A stretch of 64,000 bases of DNA from Streptomyces sp. F001 (lineage in GTDB: Bacteria > Actinomycetota > Actinomycetes > Streptomycetales > Streptomycetaceae): the NCBI RefSeq assembly GCF_004187715.1, contig NZ_QZWF01000002.1:558001-622000 (forward strand), written 5' to 3'. Under the pieces are notes generated by a model. That model had not been told where the DNA came from and ran no database searches. It worked only from the letters and a program-made list of their open reading frames with translations. The position numbers and the translations under genes are program-made. This document shows positions 1 to 8,901 of the stretch, one piece after another. The stretch's first letter is position 1; the number at the start of each line of letters is the position of its first letter.

Positions 1-1664
1 GCGGCAAGTGCGTGCTCAGCCCGCCCGCCGTGCCCGAGCCCGGCTTCCCGGTGCCGGAGCACGAGCGCCCGCACGACCCCTTCCGGCTCGTCTACACCGG
101 CAAGTTCGCACCCCTGTGGAACACCCTGCCCATGACACGTCTGCCGTCCCTGCTCGCCGAACGGGGCGTACGGTCGGAGCTGCACACCGTCGGGGACAAG
201 ATCCACGACGACCGTGCCCACCCCGACTTCCGGACCGCCATGACCCGGGCGCTGGACGGCACGCCGGGCGTCGAGCACCACGGAGGGCAACCCCGCGAGG
301 AGGCCATGCGTATCGCCGCCGACTGCGACCTCGGCCTCGGCTGGCGCGAGCCGGTCCTCGATGCGAGCCTCGAACTGTCCACCAAGGTCCTGGAGTTCGG
401 TGCCCTCGGACTGCCCGTCGTCCTCAACCGCACGCCCGCCCACGAGGCGCTGCTCGGCGCCGACTACCCGCTCTACGTGCCCGGGCGCGCCGGACTCGAC
501 GACGCCGTCGAGGTGATCGTCCGTGCCGTGCGCGAGCCGGAGGTCAGGCGTCTTGCCGCCGACCGCTGCCGGGACGTGGCCGCGCGGTACACGCTCCAGG
601 CCGCCGCTGACCGCTGGCGCACCCAGCTCGACCAGGCCTTCCCCGCGGCGCCGCCCGCGGTGGCCGCCCGGCCGCGGCCGCTGCGGCTCGGCGTCGCGGG
701 CCACGACCTGAAGTTCCTCACCCGGCTCCTCGACCATTTCCGCGCGCTGCCCGGCCTCGACGTACGTATCGACGCCTGGCCGGCGCTCGCCCGCCACGAT
801 CCGGCCGCGAGCCGGGAACTCGCCGACTGGGCCGATGTGGTGGTCGTCGAGTGGTGCGGTCCGGCCGCCGTCTGGTACAGCCGCCACAAGCGGCAGGGCA
901 GCCGGCTCATCGTCCGGCTGCACCGCTTCGAACTCGACGCCGCCTGGCCGCGGCAGGTCGACATCGACGCGGTCGACAAGGTGATCTGCGTCAGCTCCTA
1001 CTACGCCCGCCGCACCCTGGAGCACACGGGCTGGCCGGAGTCGAAGGTCACGGTCGTCCCGAACTGGGTGGACACCGACCAGCTCGACCGCCCCAAGGCG
1101 CCCGGCGCCCGCTTCCGACTGGGCATGATCGGCATCGCGCCCCGCCGCAAACGCCTCGACCTCGGCCTCGACGTCCTCGAGGCGCTGCGCGCCCGGGACC
1201 GCCGCTGGCATCTCTCGGTCAAGTCCAAGCCGCCCTGGGAGTACTGGTGGATCTGGAACAAGCCCGAGGAACGCGCCCACTACGACGCCGTACTGCGCCG
1301 CATGCAGACCTCGCCGCTGCTCGACGGGGCGGTGGTCTTCGACGAGTTCGGGGCGGACGTGGCGAGCTGGCTGAGACGCGTCGGAAATGTGCTGTCCACC
1401 AGCGACGACGAGAGCTTCCACCTCGCCCCGGCCGAGGGCATGGCCTCCGCCGCCGTCCCCGCCCTGCTGCCGTGGCCGGGGGCGGACGAGATCTACGACC
1501 GGCGGTGGATCCACCAGGACCCGGAGGCGATGGCGAACGCCCTCGCCGCGCTGGGGGAGGACGGCTGGCGGGACGCCGGGCAGCTGGCCCGTACACAGGT
1601 GCGGGAGGAGTTCTCACTGGAGCGGGTCGCCCGGGACTGGACGGAACTGCTGGTGTCCCGCTGA
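1..1664 (+). CDS. Glycosyltransferase, two GT units (5' truncated by window edge)
   Basis: The reading frame is open from the first bases, so the true start lies outside the window; the GTG at position 12 is internal. The visible ~550 residues look like the end of one GT-B-type unit (ALGLPVVLNRTPAHE, about residues 130-145) followed by a second one. The second unit contains VICVSSYYARRTLEHTGW and the donor-site-like VVPNWVDTDQLDRP (about 340-370), then GMIGIAPRRKRLDLGLDVLE, typical of family-4-like transferases. This suggests a cell-surface or exopolysaccharide transferase that transfers sugar from a nucleotide donor; the acceptor cannot be inferred. It converges with the methyltransferase at 1718, 53 bases away. 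Confidence 0.8.
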   Translation, partial: GKCVLSPPAVPEPGFPVPEHERPHDPFRLVYTGKFAPLWNTLPMTRLPSLLAERGVRSELHTVGDKIHDDRAHPDFRTAMTRALDGTPGVEHHGGQPREEAMRIAADCDLGLGWREPVLDASLELSTKVLEFGALGLPVVLNRTPAHEALLGADYPLYVPGRAGLDDAVEVIVRAVREPEVRRLAADRCRDVAARYTLQAAADRWRTQLDQAFPAAPPAVAARPRPLRLGVAGHDLKFLTRLLDHFRALPGLDVRIDAWPALARHDPAASRELADWADVVVVEWCGPAAVWYSRHKRQGSRLIVRLHRFELDAAWPRQVDIDAVDKVICVSSYYARRTLEHTGWPESKVTVVPNWVDTDQLDRPKAPGARFRLGMIGIAPRRKRLDLGLDVLEALRARDRRWHLSVKSKPPWEYWWIWNKPEERAHYDAVLRRMQTSPLLDGAVVFDEFGADVASWLRRVGNVLSTSDDESFHLAPAEGMASAAVPALLPWPGADEIYDRRWIHQDPEAMANALAALGEDGWRDAGQLARTQVREEFSLERVARDWTELLVSR

Positions 1665-1717
1665 CGGCAGCCGCAGTTGCCGCGGCCCCGTACGCGACCG
1701 CGTGAGCCAGGCCGGCC

Positions 1718-2428
1718 TCACCGGGGTTTTGTGACCCGGAACGCGAACTGGCCGCAGAAAGTGAGCTTGCGCAGGTTCACCAGGGCCGTCCGCCGCCTGG
1801 TGCGCACCGCCCAACCGTCGATCTCGGCGTTGAGCGGGGACTCCTCGTTCCAGTACCGCCCGTACTCCGCCTTCCGCTCGCCGTGGTAGGTCCGCATGAT
1901 CAGCGTCACCCCGTCCAGGGAGGGCCGGATCTCCTCCAGGGCGAGCCCGGACTCCTCGAGCAGCACCCGGAATCCGTACGGCGTGTAGTTCCACAGGCTG
2001 AAGGAGTGGTACGGCTCGAACTGCGACGTGCTGCCGATGAACAGCCCGCCCGGCCGCAGCACCCGGCCGACCTCCGCCAGCAGGTCCCGCGGGTGCGAGA
2101 CGTGCTCGAAGACCTGGTGCGAGTAGATCAGCGGCACGCTGTCCGAGGAGAACGGCAGGTGGACGCCGTCGAAGTGGACCACCGGGTCGCCGCCGGGCCG
2201 ACGCTGCGAGGCTTCCGGAGAGTCGCGGATGTCGACTCCCACCCACCGCACCTTCGGATCGTGTCTCCTGAACAGTGCGGCAGACGTGCCCCGCCCGCAC
2301 CCCAGATCGACCACCTGGTCCGGCGCGCCCGGCGAGCTCATGACCTCGTCGAGGTAGTAGCGCGAAGTGACCTGGCGGGCGTGGTCGTCGGGGATGCAGT
2401 CGTGCATGAGGTCCCACAGGGTCGCCAT
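1718..2428 (-). CDS. Class I SAM-dependent methyltransferase
   Basis: 236 residues. The SAM-binding motif I is clear (VVDLGCGRGTSAALF, about residues 40-54), followed by an acidic motif II (WVGVDIRDS) and the post-motif EHVSHPRDLLAEVGRVLRPGG. This is the Methyltransf_11/25 fold that moves a methyl group from S-adenosylmethionine to a small molecule or glycan. Its position tail-to-tail with a glycosyltransferase suggests a sugar or surface-polymer substrate, but that is inference only. The ATG at 2428 fits the length of the family. Confidence 0.8.
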   Translation of the reverse strand: MATLWDLMHDCIPDDHARQVTSRYYLDEVMSSPGAPDQVVDLGCGRGTSAALFRRHDPKVRWVGVDIRDSPEASQRRPGGDPVVHFDGVHLPFSSDSVPLIYSHQVFEHVSHPRDLLAEVGRVLRPGGLFIGSTSQFEPYHSFSLWNYTPYGFRVLLEESGLALEEIRPSLDGVTLIMRTYHGERKAEYGRYWNEESPLNAEIDGWAVRTRRRTALVNLRKLTFCGQFAFRVTKPR

Positions 2429-2563
2429 GCCCAGAGGCTAGGGACGTGCCGCACCCGCGGACCAGGATCCGGCCGGTGGTTCGCGGCAACCGCCACCCGT
2501 AAGGCGTGACGGCCATGCTGCCGCCGCCTGGCAAGCAGCCGGTCTGCGGCGGATCGCCCGGCG

Positions 2564-3058
2564 TCAGGCGGCGGCCGGGTCGTCGACCTCGGCGGGGATG
2601 CGTTGCCTTTCGTAGCGGAGGGCCGCACCCGTCGCGACGGCACCGAGGCCCTCCCACAGGCCCACGCCCAGGAAGGCGGTCGGCGCTCGGTCGCTGATCA
2701 CAGCGAGGGTGAAGACCGTGCAGGTGAGCAGGCGGAAGGGGACAGTCCAGCGGAAGAATGCCGTCCAGTCGGAGAGCGAGGCCAGCACGTAGTACACGCC
2801 CATGTTGAGCGCCGCCATGGAGGAGGCGGTGAGAAAGGCCGGAGTGTGGTCCGCCTCCGCGCGCGTACCCGCTACGGGTGTAAGGCCCATGAGGGTGAGC
2901 AGGGCATCCGGGGCGATCAGCCCCACCGCGCCCATGGCGGCGGCGAGAACACCGAAGACGGCTATGGTCCAGCCGGGGAGGGAGCGGGGAAGAAGGTGCA
3001 CGAAGTCCTCCGTGTGCCAAGGGAAGTTGACGCCTGAAGCACCCTTGCATACCCACAT
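2564..3058 (-). CDS. Small four-helix membrane protein, function unknown
   Basis: 164 residues with about four hydrophobic segments (ITAVFGVLAAAMGAVGLI-like near residue 35, one near 75-95, one near 105-120, one near 125-145). The short hydrophilic tail is acidic and basic. AAGGA lies just upstream of the ATG. I do not recognise a characterised family; it resembles small actinobacterial integral membrane proteins with no enzymatic motif. It stands alone, head to head with the VOC gene at 3122 across 63 bases, so the two share a promoter region. Confidence 0.6.
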   Translation of the reverse strand: MWVCKGASGVNFPWHTEDFVHLLPRSLPGWTIAVFGVLAAAMGAVGLIAPDALLTLMGLTPVAGTRAEADHTPAFLTASSMAALNMGVYYVLASLSDWTAFFRWTVPFRLLTCTVFTLAVISDRAPTAFLGVGLWEGLGAVATGAALRYERQRIPAEVDDPAAA

Positions 3059-3121
3059 CGTCCTTCAACCGTGGTCGGGTCGGTCAGGCCCTCGGCCACC
3101 GAACCACGGCACACTGAAGAC

Positions 3122-3547
3122 ATGAACGCAGACGACCGGAGCCTGCTGGCCCGGGCACGCGTGGCGACCAGACTTCCCGCCCAGAACCTGGACCGGGCTC
3201 GCCGGTTCTACGCCCAGCGGCTCGGCCTCGAGCCCGTCGACGAACGGCCCGGTGGACTGCTGTACCGGTGCGGCGGCGTGGACTTCGTGGTGTTCCAGTC
3301 GACGGGTGCCTCTCCCGGAACCTTCACCCAGATGGCATGGGAGGTCGACGACATCGACACCCTCGTGTCGGAGCTCGAACGGCGCGGCGTGGTGTTCGAA
3401 GAGGTCGACGTACCCGGGTTGCGCACGAGGGACGGGATCGCCGAGGTCGAAGGCAACTATCCGAGCAAGGGCGCACGTGGCGAACGGGCAGCCTGGTTCC
3501 GGGACAGCGAGGGGAACCTGCTGGGAATCGGTGAGCCGGTCGTCTGA
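3122..3547 (+). CDS. VOC-fold protein (glyoxalase/bleomycin-resistance family)
   Basis: 141 residues with the paired beta-alpha-beta-beta-beta VOC layout. The first half has LPAQNLDRARRFYAQRLGLEP and the second ends AAWFRDSEGNLLGIGEP, the usual C-terminal strand signature. Members are metal-dependent lyases, dioxygenases or drug-binding proteins; nothing here says which. I use the ATG at 3122 rather than the longer frame beginning at 3071, because the extra 17 residues are unrelated to the fold and would run into the divergent neighbour's promoter. Confidence 0.75.
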   Translation: MNADDRSLLARARVATRLPAQNLDRARRFYAQRLGLEPVDERPGGLLYRCGGVDFVVFQSTGASPGTFTQMAWEVDDIDTLVSELERRGVVFEEVDVPGLRTRDGIAEVEGNYPSKGARGERAAWFRDSEGNLLGIGEPVV

Positions 3548-3665
3548 CAGGACCGCCGACCAGCCTCTCCGGCACCCGCCACGCTGATTTGTTACGCAGA
3601 CATGGAGCGCCGGCGAAGCTGTCATTGCAGCGGTGGCAAACCCGACGCCCGCTCGTTGACCGCTT

Positions 3666-3767
3666 TTGACGTACGGCCGGCTTCGTCGGCATGCGGACCT
3701 GGCCCGGCTCTTCGCGTCGCTGGATCACCTCAGCGGGGGACGCGCCGGATGGAACATCGTCACCACC
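3666..3767 (+). pseudogene. Fragment of a flavin-dependent (NtaA/SnaA-type) monooxygenase
   Basis: One frame reads LARLFASLDHLSGGRAGWNI followed by VTT, the hallmark segment of LLM-class nitrilotriacetate-type monooxygenases. About 34 codons are recognisable. Neither the upstream nor the downstream sequence continues the protein, which normally has about 440 residues. The rest of 3548-4159 has no gene I can support. This is a relic of a deleted gene. Confidence 0.6.
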
Positions 3768-4159
3768 GGAGCGCCGCAGGCCACTGCGGCCGACCACACC
3801 TCCACGGTCCTGACCTGGTGCGACGCCACGGCCGAGACCATCGCGGTGGCCGGAGCACCAACCCAGGTCACCAACAGCCGCACCTGGGGCATCGCCTGGC
3901 TCACGGCGGGCTACCGGGGCGGCTGCCGGTCCGTCTCGGTGCCCCGCCGTTCGGCCGCGGTCATCAGCACCACCGACACGGCGTGCCTGCGGAATGGCCG
4001 GACATCGCTCTGGCCCCCCGATGCCTGGATGCGTACGCTGCGAGCGCTCCCGGCATGCACAGGTTGTCCACAGTTTCTCCTTGGAGGGAATTGACATGTG
4101 CATGTCTGCAAACTGCATGGTCGCCACCCCCCCGCACGGAAGTACCAGAAGGGAGAACC

Positions 4160-4810
4160 ATGGCTGCTGGGCTGCTCCTGAGCAGTGCGATCGCCGCTCT
4201 GTTCGCCACCGCGGTACCCGCACAGGACCCGTCGTCCGGGTTCGTCGACCCGCCCCCGGACCGGATCGTCATCAAGATCGCCACGGTGAATGGCTCCGGC
4301 TGCCCGCAGGGCACCGCCGCCGTCGCCGTCTCCGCGGACAACACGGCCTTCACGGTGACATACAGCGAATACCTCGCTCAGGTCGGCGGCAATGCCGACC
4401 CCACGGCGTTCCGCAAGAACTGCCAGCTCAACCTGGTCGTGCATGTGCCGCAGGGCTTCACGTACGCCATCGCCAGCGCCGATTACCGGGGCTTCGCCTC
4501 GCTCCAGCCCGGTGCCAGTGGCGTTCAGCGGGCCTCGTACTACTTCCAGGGCTCCTCGGACACGGTCTTCAAGAACCACCCCTTCAGCGGCCCCTACAGC
4601 GACAACTGGCAGGCCACCGACACCACCGACTGGGCCCAGCTGGTCTGGGCGCCGTGCGGTGTGCAGCGCAACTTCAACATCAACACCGAGCTGCGGGTCA
4701 GCGCCGGCACCTCCGACCCCGCCAGGAGCAGCTTCATGACGATGGACTCGACCGACGGGGACATCAGCACCGTGTATCACCTGGCGTGGAAGGAGTGCCC
4801 CAACTCCTGA
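4160..4810 (+). CDS. Secreted DUF4360 protein
   Basis: 216 residues. A short signal peptide (MAAGLLLSSAIAALFATAV, cleavage probable near PAQ) precedes a DUF4360 domain: VNGSGCPQGTAAVAVSADNT, then FTVTYSEY, FRKNCQLNLVVHVPQGFTYA and a terminal AWKECPNS. Four cysteines (in GCPQ, NCQL, PCGV and ECPN) could form two disulfides, as expected outside the cell. The function of the family is unknown. The ATG at 4160 is preceded by GGGAG at 4151. A strong hairpin follows the stop. Confidence 0.85.
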   Translation: MAAGLLLSSAIAALFATAVPAQDPSSGFVDPPPDRIVIKIATVNGSGCPQGTAAVAVSADNTAFTVTYSEYLAQVGGNADPTAFRKNCQLNLVVHVPQGFTYAIASADYRGFASLQPGASGVQRASYYFQGSSDTVFKNHPFSGPYSDNWQATDTTDWAQLVWAPCGVQRNFNINTELRVSAGTSDPARSSFMTMDSTDGDISTVYHLAWKECPNS

Positions 4811-4818
4811 TGCCGCCT

Positions 4819-4850
4819 CCCCGGTGGGCGGCAAGCGCCGCCCACCGGGG
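4819..4850 (+). terminator. Hairpin terminator after the DUF4360 gene
   Basis: A perfect 14-bp stem (left arm CCCCGGTGGGCGGC, right arm GCCGCCCACCGGGG) with a 4-base loop starts 8 bases after the stop codon. There is no U-tract, which is common for actinobacterial terminators. Confidence 0.75.
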
Positions 4851-5149
4851 CTCGATCCCAGGCCCCCCGACTGCCTGCCTCACCCGATCGGCGGCATCAC
4901 CGCGCGCTGCGGGCACGCCCGCACTAGCGTGGATCCCGGACGCGCCGCAGAACTTCGAGCGGCGGGCCATGCGTTGGTGGTCCAAGGCAAGACGTCCCGC
5001 TCCCCGCGGGAAGATGCAGGTGCAAGGCCTGCCCAACGCTCGACTGACGACCCCGGCTCCTGCATCTGTGCAAGGGCCGGGGCTGTTTCGGCGGTCGGGG
5101 GAGGGGCCGCGGCCCTGATGTGCGAAGCGTGTGCCGGGGACCGGACGGA
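4851..5149. other. Intergenic region, one further hairpin
   Basis: No convincing gene. A CCCCGGC / GCCGGGG stem with an 18-base loop spans 5051-5082. It lies about 70 bases beyond the end of the minus-strand permease and may terminate that operon. Confidence 0.4.
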
Positions 5150-6412
5150 TCAGGCCCGCCCATGCGCTTCCTGCGAGCGTCGTGACAGGGCGTCGAAGAC
5201 GACCGCGGCAAAGAGCACTCCGCCCGTGATCATGAACTGGACGGCAGTGTGGATGTCCGTGATCGCCATGCCCGAGGCGATCGACTGGATGACCAGCATG
5301 CCAAGCACCGCGGACCAGGTCGTGCCGCGTCCTCCGAACAGGCTGGTGCCACCGATGACGGCGGCTGCGATGGCATTGAGCAGCAGGACACTCGAACCTG
5401 AGCTCTGGCTCACCGAGGTGATGCGGGAGGCCAGGAACAAGCCGCCGATCGCGGCCATGGTGCCCGAGACCGCGAGCACGGCCGTCTGCACCCGCATCAC
5501 CCTGAGGCTGGCGCGGCGGGCCGCCTCGACGCCGCCGCCGAGTGCGTAGACCTGCCGCCCGTAGTGCGTGTGGCGGAGAACGATGTCGAGACCGGCCACC
5601 ACCACGAGGAAGACCAGCAGGGCGAGCGGCAGACCCTGGAACTGGTTGAGCAGATACGCGGCGGCGAACGCGATCACAGCCATTGCTCCCGTGCGCACCG
5701 CGATTCCCCGCAGTGAACGGTGCGGCATACCGACGGCCTTGCGGCGGCGCATGTCCTGGTAGGGCACGAGGAAGACAAGGCCCGCGCCGACCGCCGCCGC
5801 CGCGTAGGCGGCGGCGTCGTTGGTGAAGTAGTAGCTGGTCAGCTTGGCGACGAGCCCGTTCTCGTCGAGGTTGACGGTGCCGCTGGTCCCGAGGATGTAG
5901 AGCATGAGGCCGTTCCAGGTGAGCAGCCCCGCGAGTGTGACGACGAAGGCCGGCACCCGGGTCCTGGCGAAGGAGAAGCCCTGGACGGTGCCCGCCGCGG
6001 TACCTGCCAGCACCGCGAGGATGAGGGCGAGCCATTCCGGCACACCGTTGTTCACGTTCAGAACGGCGAAGACAGCCGCCGCGAGGCCGCTGATCGAGCC
6101 GACCGACAGGTCGAGCTGACCGAGCAGCAGCACGAAGACGATACCGACCGCGATCAGACCCGTACCCACGATGTCCACGCTGAGATTGGACAGGTTCCGG
6201 GGCGAGAGGAAGTTCTGGTTGAGGGACTGGAAGACGATCCAGACTGCGGCAAGAACCAGGACGACGGGGAGCGAGCCCAGTTCACCGGCGCTCAGTTTGC
6301 GCCGGAGGACGGCCACCCAGCCCTCCACAGCACGGGCGACGGCCCGCCCGGCGTGCGGAGGCGGGGCCTCGGCGGTGGGTGCGGCGGGGGCGGCCCGCGT
6401 GTTGTCCGCCAT
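5150..6412 (-). CDS. Xylose/ribose-type ABC importer permease (XylH-like)
   Basis: 420 residues, with roughly ten membrane segments after a ~45-residue cytoplasmic leader. It has BPD_transp_2 signatures: QLDLSVGSISGLAA, RTRVPAFVVTLAGLLTWNG, GRQVYALGGGVEAARRASL (coupling region) and AVIGGTSLFGGRGTTWSAVLG. It forms the membrane channel for a sugar bound by the lipoprotein encoded at 7247-8329. The ATG at 6412 is preceded by GAAAGGA. It is the third gene of a minus-strand operon, 14 bases after the ATPase gene. Confidence 0.9.
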   Translation of the reverse strand: MADNTRAAPAAPTAEAPPPHAGRAVARAVEGWVAVLRRKLSAGELGSLPVVLVLAAVWIVFQSLNQNFLSPRNLSNLSVDIVGTGLIAVGIVFVLLLGQLDLSVGSISGLAAAVFAVLNVNNGVPEWLALILAVLAGTAAGTVQGFSFARTRVPAFVVTLAGLLTWNGLMLYILGTSGTVNLDENGLVAKLTSYYFTNDAAAYAAAAVGAGLVFLVPYQDMRRRKAVGMPHRSLRGIAVRTGAMAVIAFAAAYLLNQFQGLPLALLVFLVVVAGLDIVLRHTHYGRQVYALGGGVEAARRASLRVMRVQTAVLAVSGTMAAIGGLFLASRITSVSQSSGSSVLLLNAIAAAVIGGTSLFGGRGTTWSAVLGMLVIQSIASGMAITDIHTAVQFMITGGVLFAAVVFDALSRRSQEAHGRA

Positions 6413-6426
6413 GGTGCGCAGTCCTT

Positions 6427-7209
6427 TCACCACACCGCGTCCCGGGTGGCCGGCCGGCGGGGCACGTTCTCGGTGGCACCGGTGATGGAGGAGATGATCT
6501 GTTCCTGGGACGCGGTGTTCACGTCGAAGAAGCCGTTGTTGCGACCGAGCCGCAATACGGCTGCTCGGTCCGCGAGAGCTTTGACATCGCCCATGCTGTG
6601 GCTGATGAGCAGTACTCCCACGCCGCTGTCCCGCAGGTGGTCGACGAGGTCCAGCACCTCGGTGGTCTGCTCGAATCCCAGAGCTGCCGTGGGTTCGTCC
6701 AGGAGGAGAACGCGTGGGCCGCCGAGGAGTGAGCGAGCGATGGCGACCGTCTGGCGTTGGCCGCTGGACAGTGAGACGACGGGGGCGCGCAGATCGGGGA
6801 CGTTCTTGGTCAGGCGTTCCAACAGACGCCTGGTGCGGCGCTCCATCTCCATCTCGTCGAGGAATCCGAACCTGCGGATCTCCCGTCCGAGGAACACATT
6901 GCCGACGACGTCGAGGTTCCCGCACAGCGCCAGGTCCTGGTAGACGGTGGCGATGCCGAGGTCCCGGGCGTCGTGGGGGCGCCTGATGTGGACCGTCCCG
7001 CCCTCCCACTTGATCACGCCCTTGTCCGCCGGGGCGACGCCGGAGATCACTTTGACCAGGGTGGACTTACCGGCCCCGTTGTCGCCGAGGAGAGCGACGA
7101 CCTGGCCGGCGTGAATCTCCAGCTCGATGTCCGTGAGGACCTCGACGACACCGAAGCGCTTGCACACCCCGTGCAGTGCCAGCAAGGGGGGAGCCGGCAC
7201 GGAAACCAT
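6427..7209 (-). CDS. Sugar ABC importer ATP-binding protein, single NBD (XylG-like)
   Basis: 260 residues, one complete nucleotide-binding domain: Walker A GDNGAGKST, Q-loop TVYQDLALC, signature LSSGQRQ, Walker B VLLLDEPTA and switch LLISHSMGD. Enterobacterial xylose/ribose ATPases have two NBDs in about 500 residues. This one must work as a homodimer. AAGGAG directly abuts the ATG at 7209, so the GTG at codon 4 (7200), about 9 bases from that sequence, may be the real start. It lies between the binding-protein and permease genes. Confidence 0.9.
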   Translation of the reverse strand: MVSVPAPPLLALHGVCKRFGVVEVLTDIELEIHAGQVVALLGDNGAGKSTLVKVISGVAPADKGVIKWEGGTVHIRRPHDARDLGIATVYQDLALCGNLDVVGNVFLGREIRRFGFLDEMEMERRTRRLLERLTKNVPDLRAPVVSLSSGQRQTVAIARSLLGGPRVLLLDEPTAALGFEQTTEVLDLVDHLRDSGVGVLLISHSMGDVKALADRAAVLRLGRNNGFFDVNTASQEQIISSITGATENVPRRPATRDAVW

Positions 7210-7246
7210 CTCCTTCCGGAGCCCGGACCAGGTCGGAACCGGCGCG

Positions 7247-8329
7247 TCAGGTCAGCCCGGCCTTGTTGCAGGCGTCCGTGAGTTGGGGGGTGCAGATCTG
7301 CTGGACGGTGTACACGCCGTCCTTCACCACGGTGTCCTTGATGTTGTCGACGGTCACGGATACCGGCGTGAGCATGACGGCCGGAACCGTCTTCCCACTG
7401 CTCGTCCTCACTGTGTCCTTGGCAACTCGGTCCAGACTTTCACCGCGGGCCGCGGCCACGGCCATCGCTGCACCGGCGGAAGCCTGGGGAGCGAACGGCT
7501 TGTAGACGGTCATGTACTGATCGCCGCTGACGATATGCCGCAACGCTCCGAGCTCGGCGTCCTGCCCGGTGACGGGCGGCAGCGGGGTGACCTTGTTGCT
7601 TTTGAGGGCGGAGATGCTGCCGGCGGCGAGGCTGTCGTTGGCGGCATAGACCCCGTCGATGTTCTCGGCGCCGAGGGCGGAGATGGCGCCGGACATGTTC
7701 GTGTTCGCTGCCTCCGTCCTCCACTGGTGTGTGTCGTACGCCTTGCCGATCCTCACCCTCTCGTCGAGCACGGACAGTGCGCCCTGCTTGAACGAGATCG
7801 CGTTGGGGTCGCTGGAATCGCCGTTCATCATGACGATCTGGCCGCCGTCCGCCCTGTCGCCCATGGCTGTCAGCAGTGCCGTGCCCTGGAGCCTGCCGAC
7901 CTCCTCACCGTCGAAGGTGACGTAGCCCGAGATCGGGCCCTCCACAAGGCGGTCGTAGGCGATCACCGCGATGTTCGCGTCGTCGGCCTTCCTGACCGCC
8001 GAGCCCAGCGAGGTGGCATCGACAGCCACGAGCAACATCGCGTCCACGCCCTCGGTGATCATGGCGTCCACCTGTTGCTGCTGAGTGGCCACATCGTTCT
8101 TGGCGTTGGCGGACTCGACCGTGCAGTCGCCGCACAACTCCTTGATCTTCATCTCTATCAAGGGCCTGTCGTGCATCTCCCAGCGGGCAGTGGCGGCGTC
8201 CGGCAGCAGCACACCGATCGTCGGCGCGTTCGCGTCGCCGTCACCGGCGCCCGGCCCGCATGCCGCAAGAGCAAGGGCCGCCGAGACGGCGGTCAGGGCG
8301 ATGGCCGCGTCCCGTGTCCAGGCCTTCAT
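7247..8329 (-). CDS. Sugar-binding lipoprotein of the ABC importer (XylF-like)
   Basis: 360 residues. The signal peptide ends in a lipobox (LALAACGPG), so the mature protein is lipid-anchored outside the membrane. The Peripla_BP_4 fold is indicated by QQQQVDAMITEGVDAMLLVA, VIAYDRLVEGP, VYAANDSLAAG and PPVTGQDAELGALRHI. These are shared with bacterial D-xylose-binding proteins, so a pentose ligand is plausible. It is the first gene of the operon; GGAGG precedes the ATG at 8329. The protein at 11433-12515 is a clear paralogue over its whole length. Confidence 0.9.
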   Translation of the reverse strand: MKAWTRDAAIALTAVSAALALAACGPGAGDGDANAPTIGVLLPDAATARWEMHDRPLIEMKIKELCGDCTVESANAKNDVATQQQQVDAMITEGVDAMLLVAVDATSLGSAVRKADDANIAVIAYDRLVEGPISGYVTFDGEEVGRLQGTALLTAMGDRADGGQIVMMNGDSSDPNAISFKQGALSVLDERVRIGKAYDTHQWRTEAANTNMSGAISALGAENIDGVYAANDSLAAGSISALKSNKVTPLPPVTGQDAELGALRHIVSGDQYMTVYKPFAPQASAGAAMAVAAARGESLDRVAKDTVRTSSGKTVPAVMLTPVSVTVDNIKDTVVKDGVYTVQQICTPQLTDACNKAGLT

Positions 8330-8892
8330 GTGAGAGACCTCCAACGGGTTCCCGGTGCCGCGCCATGCCGCGCGCGTAGGACGTCGACGCGTGTGCATCG
8401 CGGCGTCAAGGCTTCGTCCGCAACTCGGCCGGGCCGCACGGTGAAGGGCCCGACGGGACAGGCCTCGCCGGGTCGGAGCGCCACGTCGGCGCGGAACGGC
8501 CCGGGCGGTCGCAAAGCGACGTCGGCCACCCCGGCGGGGTGGGGCCTCGGCCCGACCGGCCCGGCACCGGCGGCTACCTCTTCGAGCATGACGACATCGG
8601 CCTCCTCGTCATGCCACGCGTACGTGGGACGCACCGCGTGGAAGTGGCGAGACGGCCACGTCGTCAGTGTGACACCGGCCGCGGTGATCTGCGAACGCAG
8701 GGAAACGGCCGTCGATACTCGGCGCAGGCCGCCCCGGACACCCGGCTGTACTGCCGGGCTGGGACCGGTGACCCGGGCGGCCAGGCCTGCGACGATGGCA
8801 GTCAAGACAACATGTCCGGTTGATCCGCATATGTGATTCTGGAGCGTGACTGCCCCGAGCTTGTCGGCATCTGCGGCACGGACGGGAGGTAG
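8330..8892. other. Divergent intergenic region, no supported gene
   Basis: About 560 bases between the importer operon and the phosphatase gene. A 194-codon minus-strand frame covers it and its stop overlaps the 8329 start (ATGA). The composition is arginine/alanine/proline-rich with no recognisable domain, so I treat it as non-coding. Promoters for both flanking operons must lie here; none stands out. Confidence 0.4.
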
Positions 8893-8901
8893 GTGGCGGA
8901 C

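Noticed and set aside
1614..3068. 484-codon minus-strand frame across the methyltransferase and membrane protein genes
   Set aside because: A shadow frame: its sequence has shadow-type Arg/Pro/Gly composition, while the other frames have clear domains.
3768..4100. Remaining frames after the monooxygenase fragment
   Set aside because: No frame continues a known protein; treated as eroded DNA.
4080..4140. TTGACA and repeated GCATG motifs before the DUF4360 gene
   Set aside because: No suitable -10 hexamer at the right distance, so not called as a promoter.
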